Below, in pieces: positions 53,940 to 62,006 of a DNA stretch of 64,000 bases (the first letter of the stretch is position 1; each line of letters begins with the position of its first letter). The notes under the pieces were generated by a model. It was not told the DNA's origin, ran no database searches, and worked only from the letters and a program-made list of their open reading frames with translations. The position numbers and the translations under genes were made by a program. This stretch comes from Motilibacter rhizosphaerae (GTDB lineage: Bacteria > Actinomycetota > Actinomycetes > Motilibacterales > Motilibacteraceae). The stretch is taken from the NCBI RefSeq assembly GCF_004216915.1, contig NZ_SGXD01000001.1:496001-560000 (forward strand). The letters are read 5' to 3'.

Positions 53940-54965
53940 GTGGCGACGCTGGCCGACGTCGCGCGCCTCAGCGCGACCTCCCGCTCCACCGCGTCCCGCG
54001 CGCTGAAGAACGACCCGCGCATCAGCGCCGCCACCGCCGAGCGCGTCCGGCTCGTGGCCGCGGCCCTGCACTACCAGCCGAACCTCGCCGCGCGGTCGTT
54101 GACGACGGGGCGCTCGGGGATCCTCGGGCTCGTGCTGCCGACGACGGCGCTCACCGGCGACCCGTACGGCGCCCAGCTCGTCAACGCCGTCACGACCGGT
54201 GCCATGGACCGCGACCGCGGCGTCATGCTCTGGCTCTCCCACGACCGGCCCGGCGGCGCCGTCTCCGAGCTGCTCTCCGGCAGCATCATCGACGGCCTCG
54301 TCATCTCGATCATCGCGCTCGGCGACGCGTGGGTGCAGTCGCTGCTCGAGGGCCCGGTGCCCGTCGTGCTGGTCGGCCGGCCCCCGCAGGCCGAGGCGGA
54401 GGAGGCCCTGTCCTGGGTCGCCGTCGACAACGCCGGCGGCACCGCAGCGCTCCTCGCGCACCTGCGCGAGGAGGGCTACGAGCGCATCGCCACCATCCGC
54501 GGGCCCGTCGGGAACACCGACGCCGACGAGCGGCACGCGGCGTACGTCGCGGCGCTCGGCGGGGAGGCGGCCGTCGACGCCAACCTCGTGGCGGTCGGCG
54601 ACTTCGGCTACGAGAGCGGCTACGCCGCGGCGCAGCGCCTGCTCGCCCGCCGCCCCGACTGCATTGTCGCGGCCAACGACCACGCGGCCCTCGGCGCCGT
54701 CGACGCCATCACCGACGCGGGGCTCTCCATCCCCGGTGACGTCGCGGTCGCGGGGTGGGACGACGTGGCCTCGCTGCGCCGGCGCGGGGTCGAGCTCACG
54801 ACCGTGCGCCAGGACGTCGAGGCCGTCGGTCGCGAGGCGGTGGCGATCCTGCTCGAGCTGCTCGACGGGGACGCCGAGGGCCCGGTGCGGCGGGTGCTGC
54901 CCACCGAGCTCGTCGTCCGCGAGAGCACGCGGCGCCCCGCCGGGGGACCGATGAGCAGCGCCTAG
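53940..54965 (+). CDS. LacI family transcriptional regulator
   Basis: A 341-aa regulator. The helix-turn-helix and hinge run from ATLADVARLSATSRSTASRALKNDPRISAATAERV to LNYQPN-like LHYQPNLAARSLTTGRSGILGLVLP. The sugar-binding periplasmic-type domain follows, with IVAANDHAALGAVDAI and VAVAGWDDV. GTG 53940 with GGGAGGAGG upstream is preferred over an earlier in-frame ATG whose N-terminus does not fit. It precedes the GH1 glucosidase gene, so a beta-glucoside or related sugar may be the inducer. Confidence 0.92.
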   Translation: MATLADVARLSATSRSTASRALKNDPRISAATAERVRLVAAALHYQPNLAARSLTTGRSGILGLVLPTTALTGDPYGAQLVNAVTTGAMDRDRGVMLWLSHDRPGGAVSELLSGSIIDGLVISIIALGDAWVQSLLEGPVPVVLVGRPPQAEAEEALSWVAVDNAGGTAALLAHLREEGYERIATIRGPVGNTDADERHAAYVAALGGEAAVDANLVAVGDFGYESGYAAAQRLLARRPDCIVAANDHAALGAVDAITDAGLSIPGDVAVAGWDDVASLRRRGVELTTVRQDVEAVGREAVAILLELLDGDAEGPVRRVLPTELVVRESTRRPAGGPMSSA

Positions 54966-54983
54966 CGCGCTGCCCCCAGTCGT

Positions 54984-55017
54984 GCCCCGGGAGCAGACGT
55001 CCCCCTGCTCCCGGGGC
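54984..55017 (+). terminator. Terminator between lacI-family gene and bglB
   Basis: Perfect 13-bp arms GCCCCGGGAGCAG (54984-54996) and CTGCTCCCGGGGC (55005-55017) with an 8-nt loop, 18 bp after the regulator stop. It argues against simple co-transcription with the glucosidase gene. Confidence 0.75.
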
Positions 55018-55058
55018 GCACCCAGCCAGCCGGCCCTCCGCGCCGGCCCGTGCCCGTC

Positions 55059-55088
55059 CGTGCCCCACCCGTGCCCCACCCGTGCCCC
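55059..55088 (+). repeat. 11-bp direct repeat before bglB
   Basis: CGTGCCCCACC at 55059-55069 and 55070-55080, then a partial third copy, in the presumed leader of the glucosidase gene. Confidence 0.6.
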
Positions 55089-55106
55089 TGAGGAAGCAGA
55101 CCCGCC

Positions 55107-56480
55107 ATGCCGCAGCCCGTCCTGCCCGCCGAGTTCGTCTGGGGCGCCGCCACCGCGGCGTACCAGGTCGAGGGAGCCGTCGCGGAGGACGGCCGCACGC
55201 CCTCGATCTGGGACACGTTCTCCCACACGCCGGGGAAGGTCGACGGCGGCGACACCGGCGACGTCGCGTGCGACTCGTACCACCGCTGGCCCGACGACCT
55301 CGCCGCGCTGCGCGCGCTCGGGGTGGGCGCGTACCGCTTCTCGGTGGCGTGGCCGCGGATCCAGCCGCAGCCGGGCGGCGCGCTCAACCCCGCCGGCCTC
55401 GCGTACTACGACCGCATGGTCGACGACCTGCTCGCCACGGGGATCCGCCCGATGGTGACGCTGTACCACTGGGACCTGCCGCAGTACCTCCAGGACGCCG
55501 GCGGCTGGCCGGCCCGGGCTACCGCCGAGCGCTTCGCGGACTACGCCGGGCTCGTCGCTGCGCGCCTGGGCGACCGCGTGCAGGACTGGGTCACGCTCAA
55601 CGAGCCGCTGTGCTCCGCGTGGCTCGGCCACCTCGAGGGCGTCATGGCGCCCGGCGACCGCGACCTGTCCAGGGCCGTGCCGACGAGCGTCCACCTCCTG
55701 CTCGCGCACGGGCTCGGCACCCAGGCCGTGCGCGCCGCCGCCCCGCTGCCCGCACGCGTCGGCCTCGTCTGCAACCTCTCCCCGTGCGAGCCGGCGACCG
55801 CGTCGCCCGAGGACGCCGCCGCCGCGGTGCGCGCCGACGGCCACACCAACCGCTGGTGGCTGGACCCGGTCCACGGGCGGGGCTTCCCGCAGGACATGGC
55901 CGAGCTGTACGCCGCGGCGGGCTCCGGCGAGCTGCCGCTGCGCGACGGCGACCTCGACACCATCGCCGAGCCGATGGACTTCCTCGGCGTCAACTACTAC
56001 TTCCGCAACGTCGTGGCCGACGACCCGGCGGCCGGTGTCGTCCGCGCCCGCCAGGTCGAGGTGCCCGGTGCGGCGACGACCGCGATGGGCTGGGAGGTCC
56101 ACGCGGACGGCCTGCGCGACATCCTCGTCCGGGTCGCCGAGGACTACGCCCCGAGCGCGGTCGTCGTGACCGAGAACGGCTCGGCCTGGGTCGACGAGCC
56201 GGGGCCGGACGGGCGGGTCGAGGACGCGGAGCGGACGGCGTACCTCGAGGCGCACCTCGCGGCCTGCGCGGAGGCCGTGGAGCGCGGCGTGCCCCTCGAG
56301 GGCTACTACGCGTGGAGCCTGCTCGACAACTTCGAGTGGGCCTACGGCTACGACAAGCGCTTCGGGCTCGTGCGCGTGGACTACCCGACCGGCACCCGCA
56401 CGGTGAAGGCGAGCGGCGAGCGCTACGCGCAGATCATCGCCGCGCACCGCGGCGACGTGGCCCCCCTCGCCGTCGGCTGA
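55107..56480 (+). CDS. GH1 family beta-glucosidase
   Basis: A 457-aa cytoplasmic glycoside hydrolase with the (beta/alpha)8 family motifs: [15 protein letters not shown], acid/base Glu166 in TLNEP, nucleophile Glu356 in [17 protein letters not shown] and NYYFRN, and the closing [23 protein letters not shown]. No signal peptide. It hydrolyses beta-glucosides or related disaccharides; the exact specificity cannot be read from sequence. The ATG has GAGGAAG upstream. No sugar transporter genes are adjacent. Confidence 0.94.
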   Translation: MPQPVLPAEFVWGAATAAYQVEGAVAEDGRTPSIWDTFSHTPGKVDGGDTGDVACDSYHRWPDDLAALRALGVGAYRFSVAWPRIQPQPGGALNPAGLAYYDRMVDDLLATGIRPMVTLYHWDLPQYLQDAGGWPARATAERFADYAGLVAARLGDRVQDWVTLNEPLCSAWLGHLEGVMAPGDRDLSRAVPTSVHLLLAHGLGTQAVRAAAPLPARVGLVCNLSPCEPATASPEDAAAAVRADGHTNRWWLDPVHGRGFPQDMAELYAAAGSGELPLRDGDLDTIAEPMDFLGVNYYFRNVVADDPAAGVVRARQVEVPGAATTAMGWEVHADGLRDILVRVAEDYAPSAVVVTENGSAWVDEPGPDGRVEDAERTAYLEAHLAACAEAVERGVPLEGYYAWSLLDNFEWAYGYDKRFGLVRVDYPTGTRTVKASGERYAQIIAAHRGDVAPLAVG

Positions 56481-56521
56481 GGCGGGCGGCCCGGCCGGCG
56501 CGCGCTGAGCGCCCGCGAGGG

Positions 56522-56986
56522 TCAGCCGGCGGCGGGCGCCAGCAGCTCCTCCGCGTCGCGCCGCGCCTCCTCGGTCCACGGCGTCGGCCGCCCGGTGTCG
56601 GGGTCGACGCGGACGACGACGCGGGCCCCCTCCGCGTGGACGACCGTCCGGTCCGGCGACTCGACGCGGAAGCGGTAGGTCACGCTCGTGGTGCCGACCT
56701 TCTCGACCCAGAAGTGGACCGCGAGCGGCCCCGGGTGGAGCACCGGCACCGAGTAGGTGATCCGCAGCTCGCGGACCACCTGGATGACGTCGGGCTTGGT
56801 GGGCTTGCCGAAGCGGAAGGTGTAGCCGCGGGCCGTCCAGTGGCTCGCCAGCGCCCGCTCGACCAGGACGACGTAGCGCGAGTTGTGCAGCATGCCCAGC
56901 GCGTCGAGGTCGTCGAAGTGCACGTCGACGAGCTCGACGGCGCCGATCTCGCTCGACCCCGGGGTGCCGCCCTGCTCGTCCGCCAC
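56522..56986 (-). CDS. Acyl-CoA thioesterase, hotdog fold
   Basis: A 154-aa 4HBT-type thioesterase. VDVHFDDLDALGMLHNSRYVVLVERA carries the conserved Asp and His/Asn region of the hotdog helix (usual D-x-x-G-H-x-N-x-x-Y; here a Leu and Met variant), followed by VRELRITYSVPVLHPGPLAVHFWVEKVGTTSVTYRFRV. GTG 56986 with AGGAGG upstream. Physiological substrate unknown. Divergent from the DUF2231 gene. Confidence 0.85.
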   Translation of the reverse strand: MADEQGGTPGSSEIGAVELVDVHFDDLDALGMLHNSRYVVLVERALASHWTARGYTFRFGKPTKPDVIQVVRELRITYSVPVLHPGPLAVHFWVEKVGTTSVTYRFRVESPDRTVVHAEGARVVVRVDPDTGRPTPWTEEARRDAEELLAPAAG

Positions 56987-57121
56987 TGCGCCTCCTGTGC
57001 TCCCGGGAGACACTACGACCTGGGCGCGACGGCGCGGCCGCCGGGTGAACGGCGGCGGGGAGCGGTGCGTACTCCTCCTCGACAGCGCCCTCCGGGCGCG
57101 CCTCGACGGGAGGACGTGGCG

Positions 57122-57595
57122 ATGGGACCGACGCGGATCGGCGGCCTGCCCGCCCACCCCCTGCTCGTGCACGCGGTGGTCACGCTGGTGCCGCTCGCGT
57201 GCGTGCTGGTGGTGGTCGCGGCGCTCTGGCCGGCCGCCCGCCATCGCCTCGGCCCCGTGCCGCCGGTGCTGGCCGTCCTCGGTCTCATCGCCGTCCCGCC
57301 GACGACGCACGCGGGCGAGGCGCTCGAGGAGAGCCTCGCGAAGGCGACCGGCACCCACGACCCGGCCATCGAGCGCCACGCGCACCTCGGCGACCAGCTG
57401 CTCCCGTGGATGGTCGCGCTGGTCGTCGTCGCCGTCGTCGCGTGGGCGGTCCAGCGCCGCGAGCGCGTCCCGGCCGCCCTGCGCGTGGTCGTCCCCGTCG
57501 TCGCCGTCGTCGTCGCGGTCGCGACCGCCTGGATGACCTACCGCATCGGTGACACCGGTGCGCGCGCCGTCTGGAACGGCGTCGGCTCGTCCTGA
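57122..57595 (+). CDS. DUF2231 family membrane protein
   Basis: A 157-aa protein with four transmembrane helices. The N-terminus LPAHPLLVHAVVTLVPLA is the DUF2231 signature with conserved His residues, and ERHAHLGDQLLP adds a second His group between helices. ATG 57122 has GGGAGG upstream. The next gene encodes a Rieske lipoprotein 47 bp downstream, so a redox or electron-transfer link is possible but unproven. Confidence 0.9.
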   Translation: MGPTRIGGLPAHPLLVHAVVTLVPLACVLVVVAALWPAARHRLGPVPPVLAVLGLIAVPPTTHAGEALEESLAKATGTHDPAIERHAHLGDQLLPWMVALVVVAVVAWAVQRRERVPAALRVVVPVVAVVVAVATAWMTYRIGDTGARAVWNGVGSS

Positions 57596-57642
57596 GCCAC
57601 CTCCTCCGTCCCCTGCCACCACCGCACTCCCAGGAGCCCTCC

Positions 57643-58149
57643 GTGACCGATGCCGTCCTCTCCCGCCGCGCCGTCCTCGCCGGAGCCTGCGCCACCTGCC
57701 TCGGCTCGCTCGCCGCCTGCGGGGGCAGCAGCGGCGGCAGCGACGCCAACAGCTCCAGCAGTGGCGGTGGTGCTGCCGCGTCCGCGGCCCCCGCTCCCGC
57801 CGGCTCGGCCCCCGCCGCGGGCGCCAGCTCGTCCGGCTCCTCGGGCGGGTCCTCGTCCGCCGCCCTCGTCGAGATCGCGAAGGTGCCGGTGGGCAGCGGG
57901 GTCGTCGTCCAGGGCAGCGACGGCAAGCCGGTCGTCGTGACGCAGCCGACCGCGGGCACCGTGCACGCCTTCTCCGCGATCTGCACGCACCAGGGCGTGG
58001 TCGTCGGCGTCCAGGGCGGCCAGATCGTCTGCCCCGCGCACGGCTCGCGCTACGCGCTGGCCGACGGCTCGGTGCTCGGCGGTCCCGCGCCGCGGCCGCT
58101 GCCGGCCGTCGCGGTGAAGGTGGACGGCGGGAACGTCGTGAGCGGCTGA
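57643..58149 (+). CDS. Rieske [2Fe-2S] lipoprotein
   Basis: A 168-aa protein. The N-terminus has a twin-arginine-like SRRAVLAG stretch and a lipobox ending at Cys26 (LAAC), so it should be lipidated outside the membrane. A Ser/Gly/Ala-rich spacer leads to the Rieske domain with CTHQG and CPAHGS supplying two Cys and two His ligands to the cluster. There is no cytochrome b neighbour, so it is a solitary Rieske protein. GTG 57643 has AGGAG upstream. Confidence 0.92.
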   Translation: MTDAVLSRRAVLAGACATCLGSLAACGGSSGGSDANSSSSGGGAAASAAPAPAGSAPAAGASSSGSSGGSSSAALVEIAKVPVGSGVVVQGSDGKPVVVTQPTAGTVHAFSAICTHQGVVVGVQGGQIVCPAHGSRYALADGSVLGGPAPRPLPAVAVKVDGGNVVSG

Positions 58150-58191
58150 GCCACGGCAGCAGGCAGGGTCAGCGCGTGAGCCGCGGGTTGC

Positions 58192-58197
58192 TAGCGT
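58192..58197 (+). promoter_or_regulatory. Leaderless -10 box for the SDR gene
   Basis: TAGCGT stands 7 nt before GTG 58205, and there is no ribosome binding site. Confidence 0.5.
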
Positions 58198-58204
58198 CGC
58201 GCCC

Positions 58205-58972
58205 GTGACCGACCTCCCCAGCTTCGACCTCACCGGCCGACGAGCCCTCGTGACCGCGGCGTCACGGGGGCTCGGGCGCGCGTCCGCCGTCGCCCTTGCT
58301 GCCGCGGGCGCGGACGTCGTGCTCGGCCTGCGCGACGTCGACCGCGACGCCGGCGCGGTCGCGGAGGTGGAGGCGCTGGGGCGCCGGGCGTACCCCGTGC
58401 AGATGGACATGACCGACGTCGCGCAGGTGCGCGCCGGCGTCGACCGCGCGGCCGAGCTGCTGGGCGGGCTGGACATCCTCGTGAACAACGCGGGGATCGC
58501 GCCGACCAACCTCGCGGTGGACGTCACCGAGGAGGACTTCGACGCGACGCTCTCCGTGAACCTCAAGGGCACGTTCTTCGCGTGCCAGCAGGCGTTCTCC
58601 CACCTGCGTGAGGGGGGCGGCCGCATCATCAACATGGGCTCCCAGGCCGGCGCCGTGGCGCTGCCGACGGAGTCCGTCTACTGCATGACGAAGGCCGGCG
58701 TCGCGCACCTGACCGCCTGCCTCGCCGTCGAGTGGGGCGAGTACGGCATCACCGTCAACTGCGTGGCCCCGACCTTCATCCGGACCGACGGCACCGCACC
58801 CGCGCTGGCCGACCCGGCGTTCGAGGCCGAGGTCGTCGAGCGCATCGCCGCCCTCCACCGCATCGGGAAGCCGGTGGAAGTGGCTGGTGCCGTGGTGTTC
58901 CTGGCCTCCCCCGCCGCCTCGCTCATCACGGGGCACACGCTGCTCGTCGACGGGGGATGGACCGTCCGCTAG
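58205..58972 (+). CDS. SDR family oxidoreductase
   Basis: A 255-aa classical short-chain dehydrogenase. Cofactor motif TAASRGLGRA, NNAGIAP, catalytic Ser in GSQAG, and YCMTK as the Tyr-x-x-x-Lys pair. LLVDGGWTVR ends the protein. The substrate cannot be named. Its TAG shares CTAG with the stop of the opposing membrane-protein gene. Confidence 0.92.
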   Translation: MTDLPSFDLTGRRALVTAASRGLGRASAVALAAAGADVVLGLRDVDRDAGAVAEVEALGRRAYPVQMDMTDVAQVRAGVDRAAELLGGLDILVNNAGIAPTNLAVDVTEEDFDATLSVNLKGTFFACQQAFSHLREGGGRIINMGSQAGAVALPTESVYCMTKAGVAHLTACLAVEWGEYGITVNCVAPTFIRTDGTAPALADPAFEAEVVERIAALHRIGKPVEVAGAVVFLASPAASLITGHTLLVDGGWTVR

Positions 58973-59490
58973 GGCTGCTGCTCCGCGGACATCCCCGGCA
59001 TGTGGTCGCCCTCCTCGGACCCGCTGGCCGCGAGCGCCGGCGTGGTGAGCACGGCGACGAGGGCCGCGGCAGCCGCGAGGGCGGCGACGCTGCGACGGGG
59101 GCTGCTCTCGCGGGTCCGTACGCGCCGGACGCCGAGCGCCACCCCCGCGACGGTCACCAGCTCGAGCACGCAGGACAGGACGTCGGCGCGGCCGACGGCC
59201 TCGGGCTCGAACGCCTCGGGCCCGACGGGCAGCCCGGACGTCCGGCTCACGACCCACAGCACGACGGTGCCGAGGGAGACGAGCACCGCGGTACGCGGGA
59301 CGAGGACCCGTCCCGCGGCGAACGACGCCACTCCCCACACGACCTGCGCCGCTCCGAGGAAGATGAAGAAGATGCCTGCTGCCAGCCACTCCTGCAGGTG
59401 CTCGTGCACCACGGCGAGGTGGACGAGCCCGGCGCCGATCCCCGCGTAGGCCGCGAGGCCCAGGGCCCCCGGACGCGTCGGCGCGCTCAC
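58969..59490 (-). CDS. Multi-pass membrane protein downstream of DUF4383
   Basis: A 173-aa protein with about five transmembrane helices (GLAAYAGIGAGLVHLAVVHEHL, AAGIFFIFLGAAQVVWGVASF, TAVLVSLGTVVLWVVS, VLSCVLELVTVAGVALGV, ALAAAAALVAVLTTPALAA). The His-rich loop HLAVVHEHLQEW and the tail GDHMPGMSAEQQP are notable as possible metal ligands. GTG 59490 overlaps the DUF4383 stop, so the two are coupled. No family assigned. Confidence 0.8.
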   Translation of the reverse strand: MSAPTRPGALGLAAYAGIGAGLVHLAVVHEHLQEWLAAGIFFIFLGAAQVVWGVASFAAGRVLVPRTAVLVSLGTVVLWVVSRTSGLPVGPEAFEPEAVGRADVLSCVLELVTVAGVALGVRRVRTRESSPRRSVAALAAAAALVAVLTTPALAASGSEEGDHMPGMSAEQQP

Positions 59491-59921
59491 AGCCGGGCGC
59501 GCGTGGCGCGGTCCTGCGAGAGGCCGACCCCGAGCAGCAGCAGGGCGCTCGCCAGGTGCAGCACGTTGTCCGCGCCGTTGAGGGCGAGGATGTTCGCGTC
59601 GCTGTCGAGGATGAACAGCCCGATGATGCCGACGACGAGGTAGACCGCGCCCACCGCGATGTTGGCGCCCTTCGCCGCCGCGGTGCCCGCGACACCCGCG
59701 CCCAGGAGGGCCAGCCCCACGAGCAGGTGGACGATGTTGTGCAGCGGGTTGACGTCGAAGCCGAGCAGGCTCTTGCCGTGGCTCTCGGCGAAGCCCACGC
59801 CGCCGACGACGAACCACCCGAGCAGGCCCACCAGCAGGTAGACGACGCCGAAGACCACGCCCAGCAGGCGGTTCGGCGAGTTCGTGATCGAGGCGGCCGA
59901 CCGGCCTCCGATGGTGCTCAT
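59487..59921 (-). CDS. DUF4383 family membrane protein
   Basis: A 144-aa protein with four transmembrane helices. NRLLGVVFGVVYLLVGLLGW, GFDVNPLHNIVHLLVGLALL and NGADNVLHLASALLLLGVGL carry the N-x-x-H-L repeats typical of DUF4383. Function unknown. First gene of a two-gene leftward pair. Confidence 0.92.
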   Translation of the reverse strand: MSTIGGRSAASITNSPNRLLGVVFGVVYLLVGLLGWFVVGGVGFAESHGKSLLGFDVNPLHNIVHLLVGLALLGAGVAGTAAAKGANIAVGAVYLVVGIIGLFILDSDANILALNGADNVLHLASALLLLGVGLSQDRATRARL

Positions 59922-59997
59922 GGTGCTCCTCTGCGACAGGTGCGGGGATCTGGCGTCCCCGGGGATTCGGTGCCCGCCGCCTGCTGGACGGGTGGTG

Positions 59998-60165
59998 CTA
60001 CTCGGCCGGCTCGTCGCCGACGAGCTCCTCGTAGTGCTCGATCTGCTCCGGAGAGGGGTCGACGCCGACGGACTCGGCGTACTCCTCCGCGAACTCGGGG
60101 TCGTGCTCGGAACTGGGCTCGGCCGTGCCCGGGAAGACCGGGCCCTCGGCGCTGGGTGTCGTCAT
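59998..60165 (-). CDS. Small acidic protein, unknown
   Basis: A 55-aa open frame from ATG 60165 to TAG 59998, with about one third Asp and Glu: it starts MTTPSAEGPVFPG, has EHDPEFAEEYAESVGVDPSPE and ends GDEPAE. Codon third positions are strongly G/C, as in its neighbours. It lies alone between GGT and DUF4383 on the same strand. No domain recognised; the ribosome binding site is weak. Confidence 0.65.
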   Translation of the reverse strand: MTTPSAEGPVFPGTAEPSSEHDPEFAEEYAESVGVDPSPEQIEHYEELVGDEPAE

Positions 60166-60209
60166 GCCCTAGCGGTTCCCGGTGGAACCGCGCCGAAGCG
60201 GGGCGTCCG

Positions 60210-61976
60210 CTACCGGGTCGTCGAGACGACTCCCGCGGCACCCCCACCACGGCGTACGGGTTCGGCGGCGGCGAGCACGCGCCCGCCCGGCTCGAGCTCG
60301 AGGCCGACGGCGGCCCCGATCTCCGGCGACGGCGCGAAGCGGTGGCCGAGCGCCTCCAGCGCTGCCGTGTCGAACCCCGCCTCAGCGTCGGCGGCCGCGG
60401 TGTTGCGCTGCGACGCCCGTGGGGCGGCGATCGCCTGCGGCAGCGTCAGTCCCTGGTCGAGGCGGCCGAGGAGCACCTGCAGCACCGTGGTGATGATCGT
60501 GGCGCCGCCCGGCGAGCCCACGGCGAGGAAGGGCCGGTGGTGCCGCAGGACGATCGTCGGCGAGATCGAGCTGCGCGGGCGCTTCCCAGGGGCCGGCAGG
60601 TTGGGGTCGTGACCGCCCTGGGTGTCGGTGAAGCTGAAGTCGGTGAGCTCGTTGTTCAGCAGGAACCCGCGGTGCGGCACGACGATCCCGCTGCCGCCGG
60701 TCTGCTCGATGGTGAGGGTGTAGGACACGACCCCGCCCCACCGGTCCGAGGTGACGAGGTGCGTCGTCGACGTGCCCTCGTAGCCCGTCGGGCTCGCGAC
60801 GCCGACCGGCGAGCCGCACGTGCCTCCTGGCGCGATGCCCGACGTCACCGGGGTGACGAGCGCGCGGTCGGGCGAGATCAGGCAGGACCTCTTGTCCGCC
60901 CAGGCCTGGGAGAGCAGGCGACGCTCGGGCACCCGGACGTACGCCGGGTCGCCGACCAGCCGGTTGCGGTCGGCGAAGGCGAGCGCGCTCGCGTCGAGGT
61001 AGCGGTGCAGCTGCTGGGTCGGGGCCAGGTCCTTGACGCCCTGCCTCTCCAGGATGTTCAGCGCCTCCCCGACCGTGGTGCCACCGCTGGACGAGGGCGC
61101 GATGCCGTAGACGTCGAGCCCCTCGTAGCGCACCAGGGTCGGTGCCTGCCGCCGGACTGCGTACGCCGCGAGGTCCGCCGTCGTCATGAGCCCCGGGCGC
61201 ACGCCGGTGACGCCGGCCGCCACCGGCGGGTGCTGCGCCGTCGTCGCCACGTCGTGAGCCAGCGCGCCGGTGTAGAAGGCGCTGATCCCCTTGCGCGCCA
61301 GCAGGTCATACGTCGCGGCGAGGTCGGGGTTGCGCTGGAGGCTGCCGACGACGGGGGGCTGGCCGCCGGGGAGGTAGAGCGCGCTCGTCGACGGGAACTC
61401 GGCGAACCGCGCCGCGTTGCTCGCCGTCTGCGTCGCGAAGGTCTGGTCGACGACGAACCCCTGGCGCGCGATCGCGGTCGCCGGCGCGAGGGCCTGGCCG
61501 AGGGAGCGGCGCCCCCAGAGCCGCAGCGCCGTGTCCCACGTCGCCGGCGTGCCCGGCACGCCCACCGACAGCCCGCTCGTGACGGCGTCCGCGAACGCGA
61601 GCGGCTTGCCGTCCTCGGTGAAGGCGGTCGGGCCCATCGCCCGCGGCGCGGTCTCGCGGCCGTCGAGCGTGAGCACCCGGTGCGTCCGTGGCTCGTAGTA
61701 GAGCAGGTAGCCGCCCCCGCCGACCCCGGCGGAGTACGGCTCGGTGACCCCGAGCGCGGCGGCCGCGGCGACGGCGGCGTCCACGGCGTTGCCCCCGGCA
61801 CGGAGGGCGGAGAGCCCTGCGGCGGTGGCGTCGGCGTCGACCGTGGCGACGGCCCCGCCGTACCCCTCGGCGACGGGGGTCTTCGCGGGCGGCACGGACG
61901 CGCGGGCCGCGGGCGGCGCGGCGAGGGCGGTGAGGAGCAGCGCGGCGGCGGCGGTCGACGGGACGAGCGGGCGCAC
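60210..61976 (-). CDS. ggt: Gamma-glutamyltransferase
   Basis: A 588-aa exported enzyme of the N-terminal nucleophile superfamily. A signal peptide (AAAALLLTALAAPPAARA) leads to the large-subunit part with GGNAVDAAVAAAAALGVTEPYSAGVGGGGY and LDGRETAP. Autocleavage should occur before Thr404 in TSTTHLV, and the small subunit carries the GSPGGATI motif. It cleaves gamma-glutamyl bonds of glutathione-like compounds. Starts 30 bp after the histidine kinase stop. Confidence 0.94.
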   Translation of the reverse strand: MRPLVPSTAAAALLLTALAAPPAARASVPPAKTPVAEGYGGAVATVDADATAAGLSALRAGGNAVDAAVAAAAALGVTEPYSAGVGGGGYLLYYEPRTHRVLTLDGRETAPRAMGPTAFTEDGKPLAFADAVTSGLSVGVPGTPATWDTALRLWGRRSLGQALAPATAIARQGFVVDQTFATQTASNAARFAEFPSTSALYLPGGQPPVVGSLQRNPDLAATYDLLARKGISAFYTGALAHDVATTAQHPPVAAGVTGVRPGLMTTADLAAYAVRRQAPTLVRYEGLDVYGIAPSSSGGTTVGEALNILERQGVKDLAPTQQLHRYLDASALAFADRNRLVGDPAYVRVPERRLLSQAWADKRSCLISPDRALVTPVTSGIAPGGTCGSPVGVASPTGYEGTSTTHLVTSDRWGGVVSYTLTIEQTGGSGIVVPHRGFLLNNELTDFSFTDTQGGHDPNLPAPGKRPRSSISPTIVLRHHRPFLAVGSPGGATIITTVLQVLLGRLDQGLTLPQAIAAPRASQRNTAAADAEAGFDTAALEALGHRFAPSPEIGAAVGLELEPGGRVLAAAEPVRRGGGAAGVVSTTR

Positions 61977-62006
61977 GGGTCCTCCCGGGGGGCGAGTGCT
62001 CCCCGA

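Noticed and set aside
56481-56521. Possible terminator between bglB and the thioesterase gene
   Set aside because: The GC-rich stretch has several weak pairings but no clear perfect stem, so no terminator is called.
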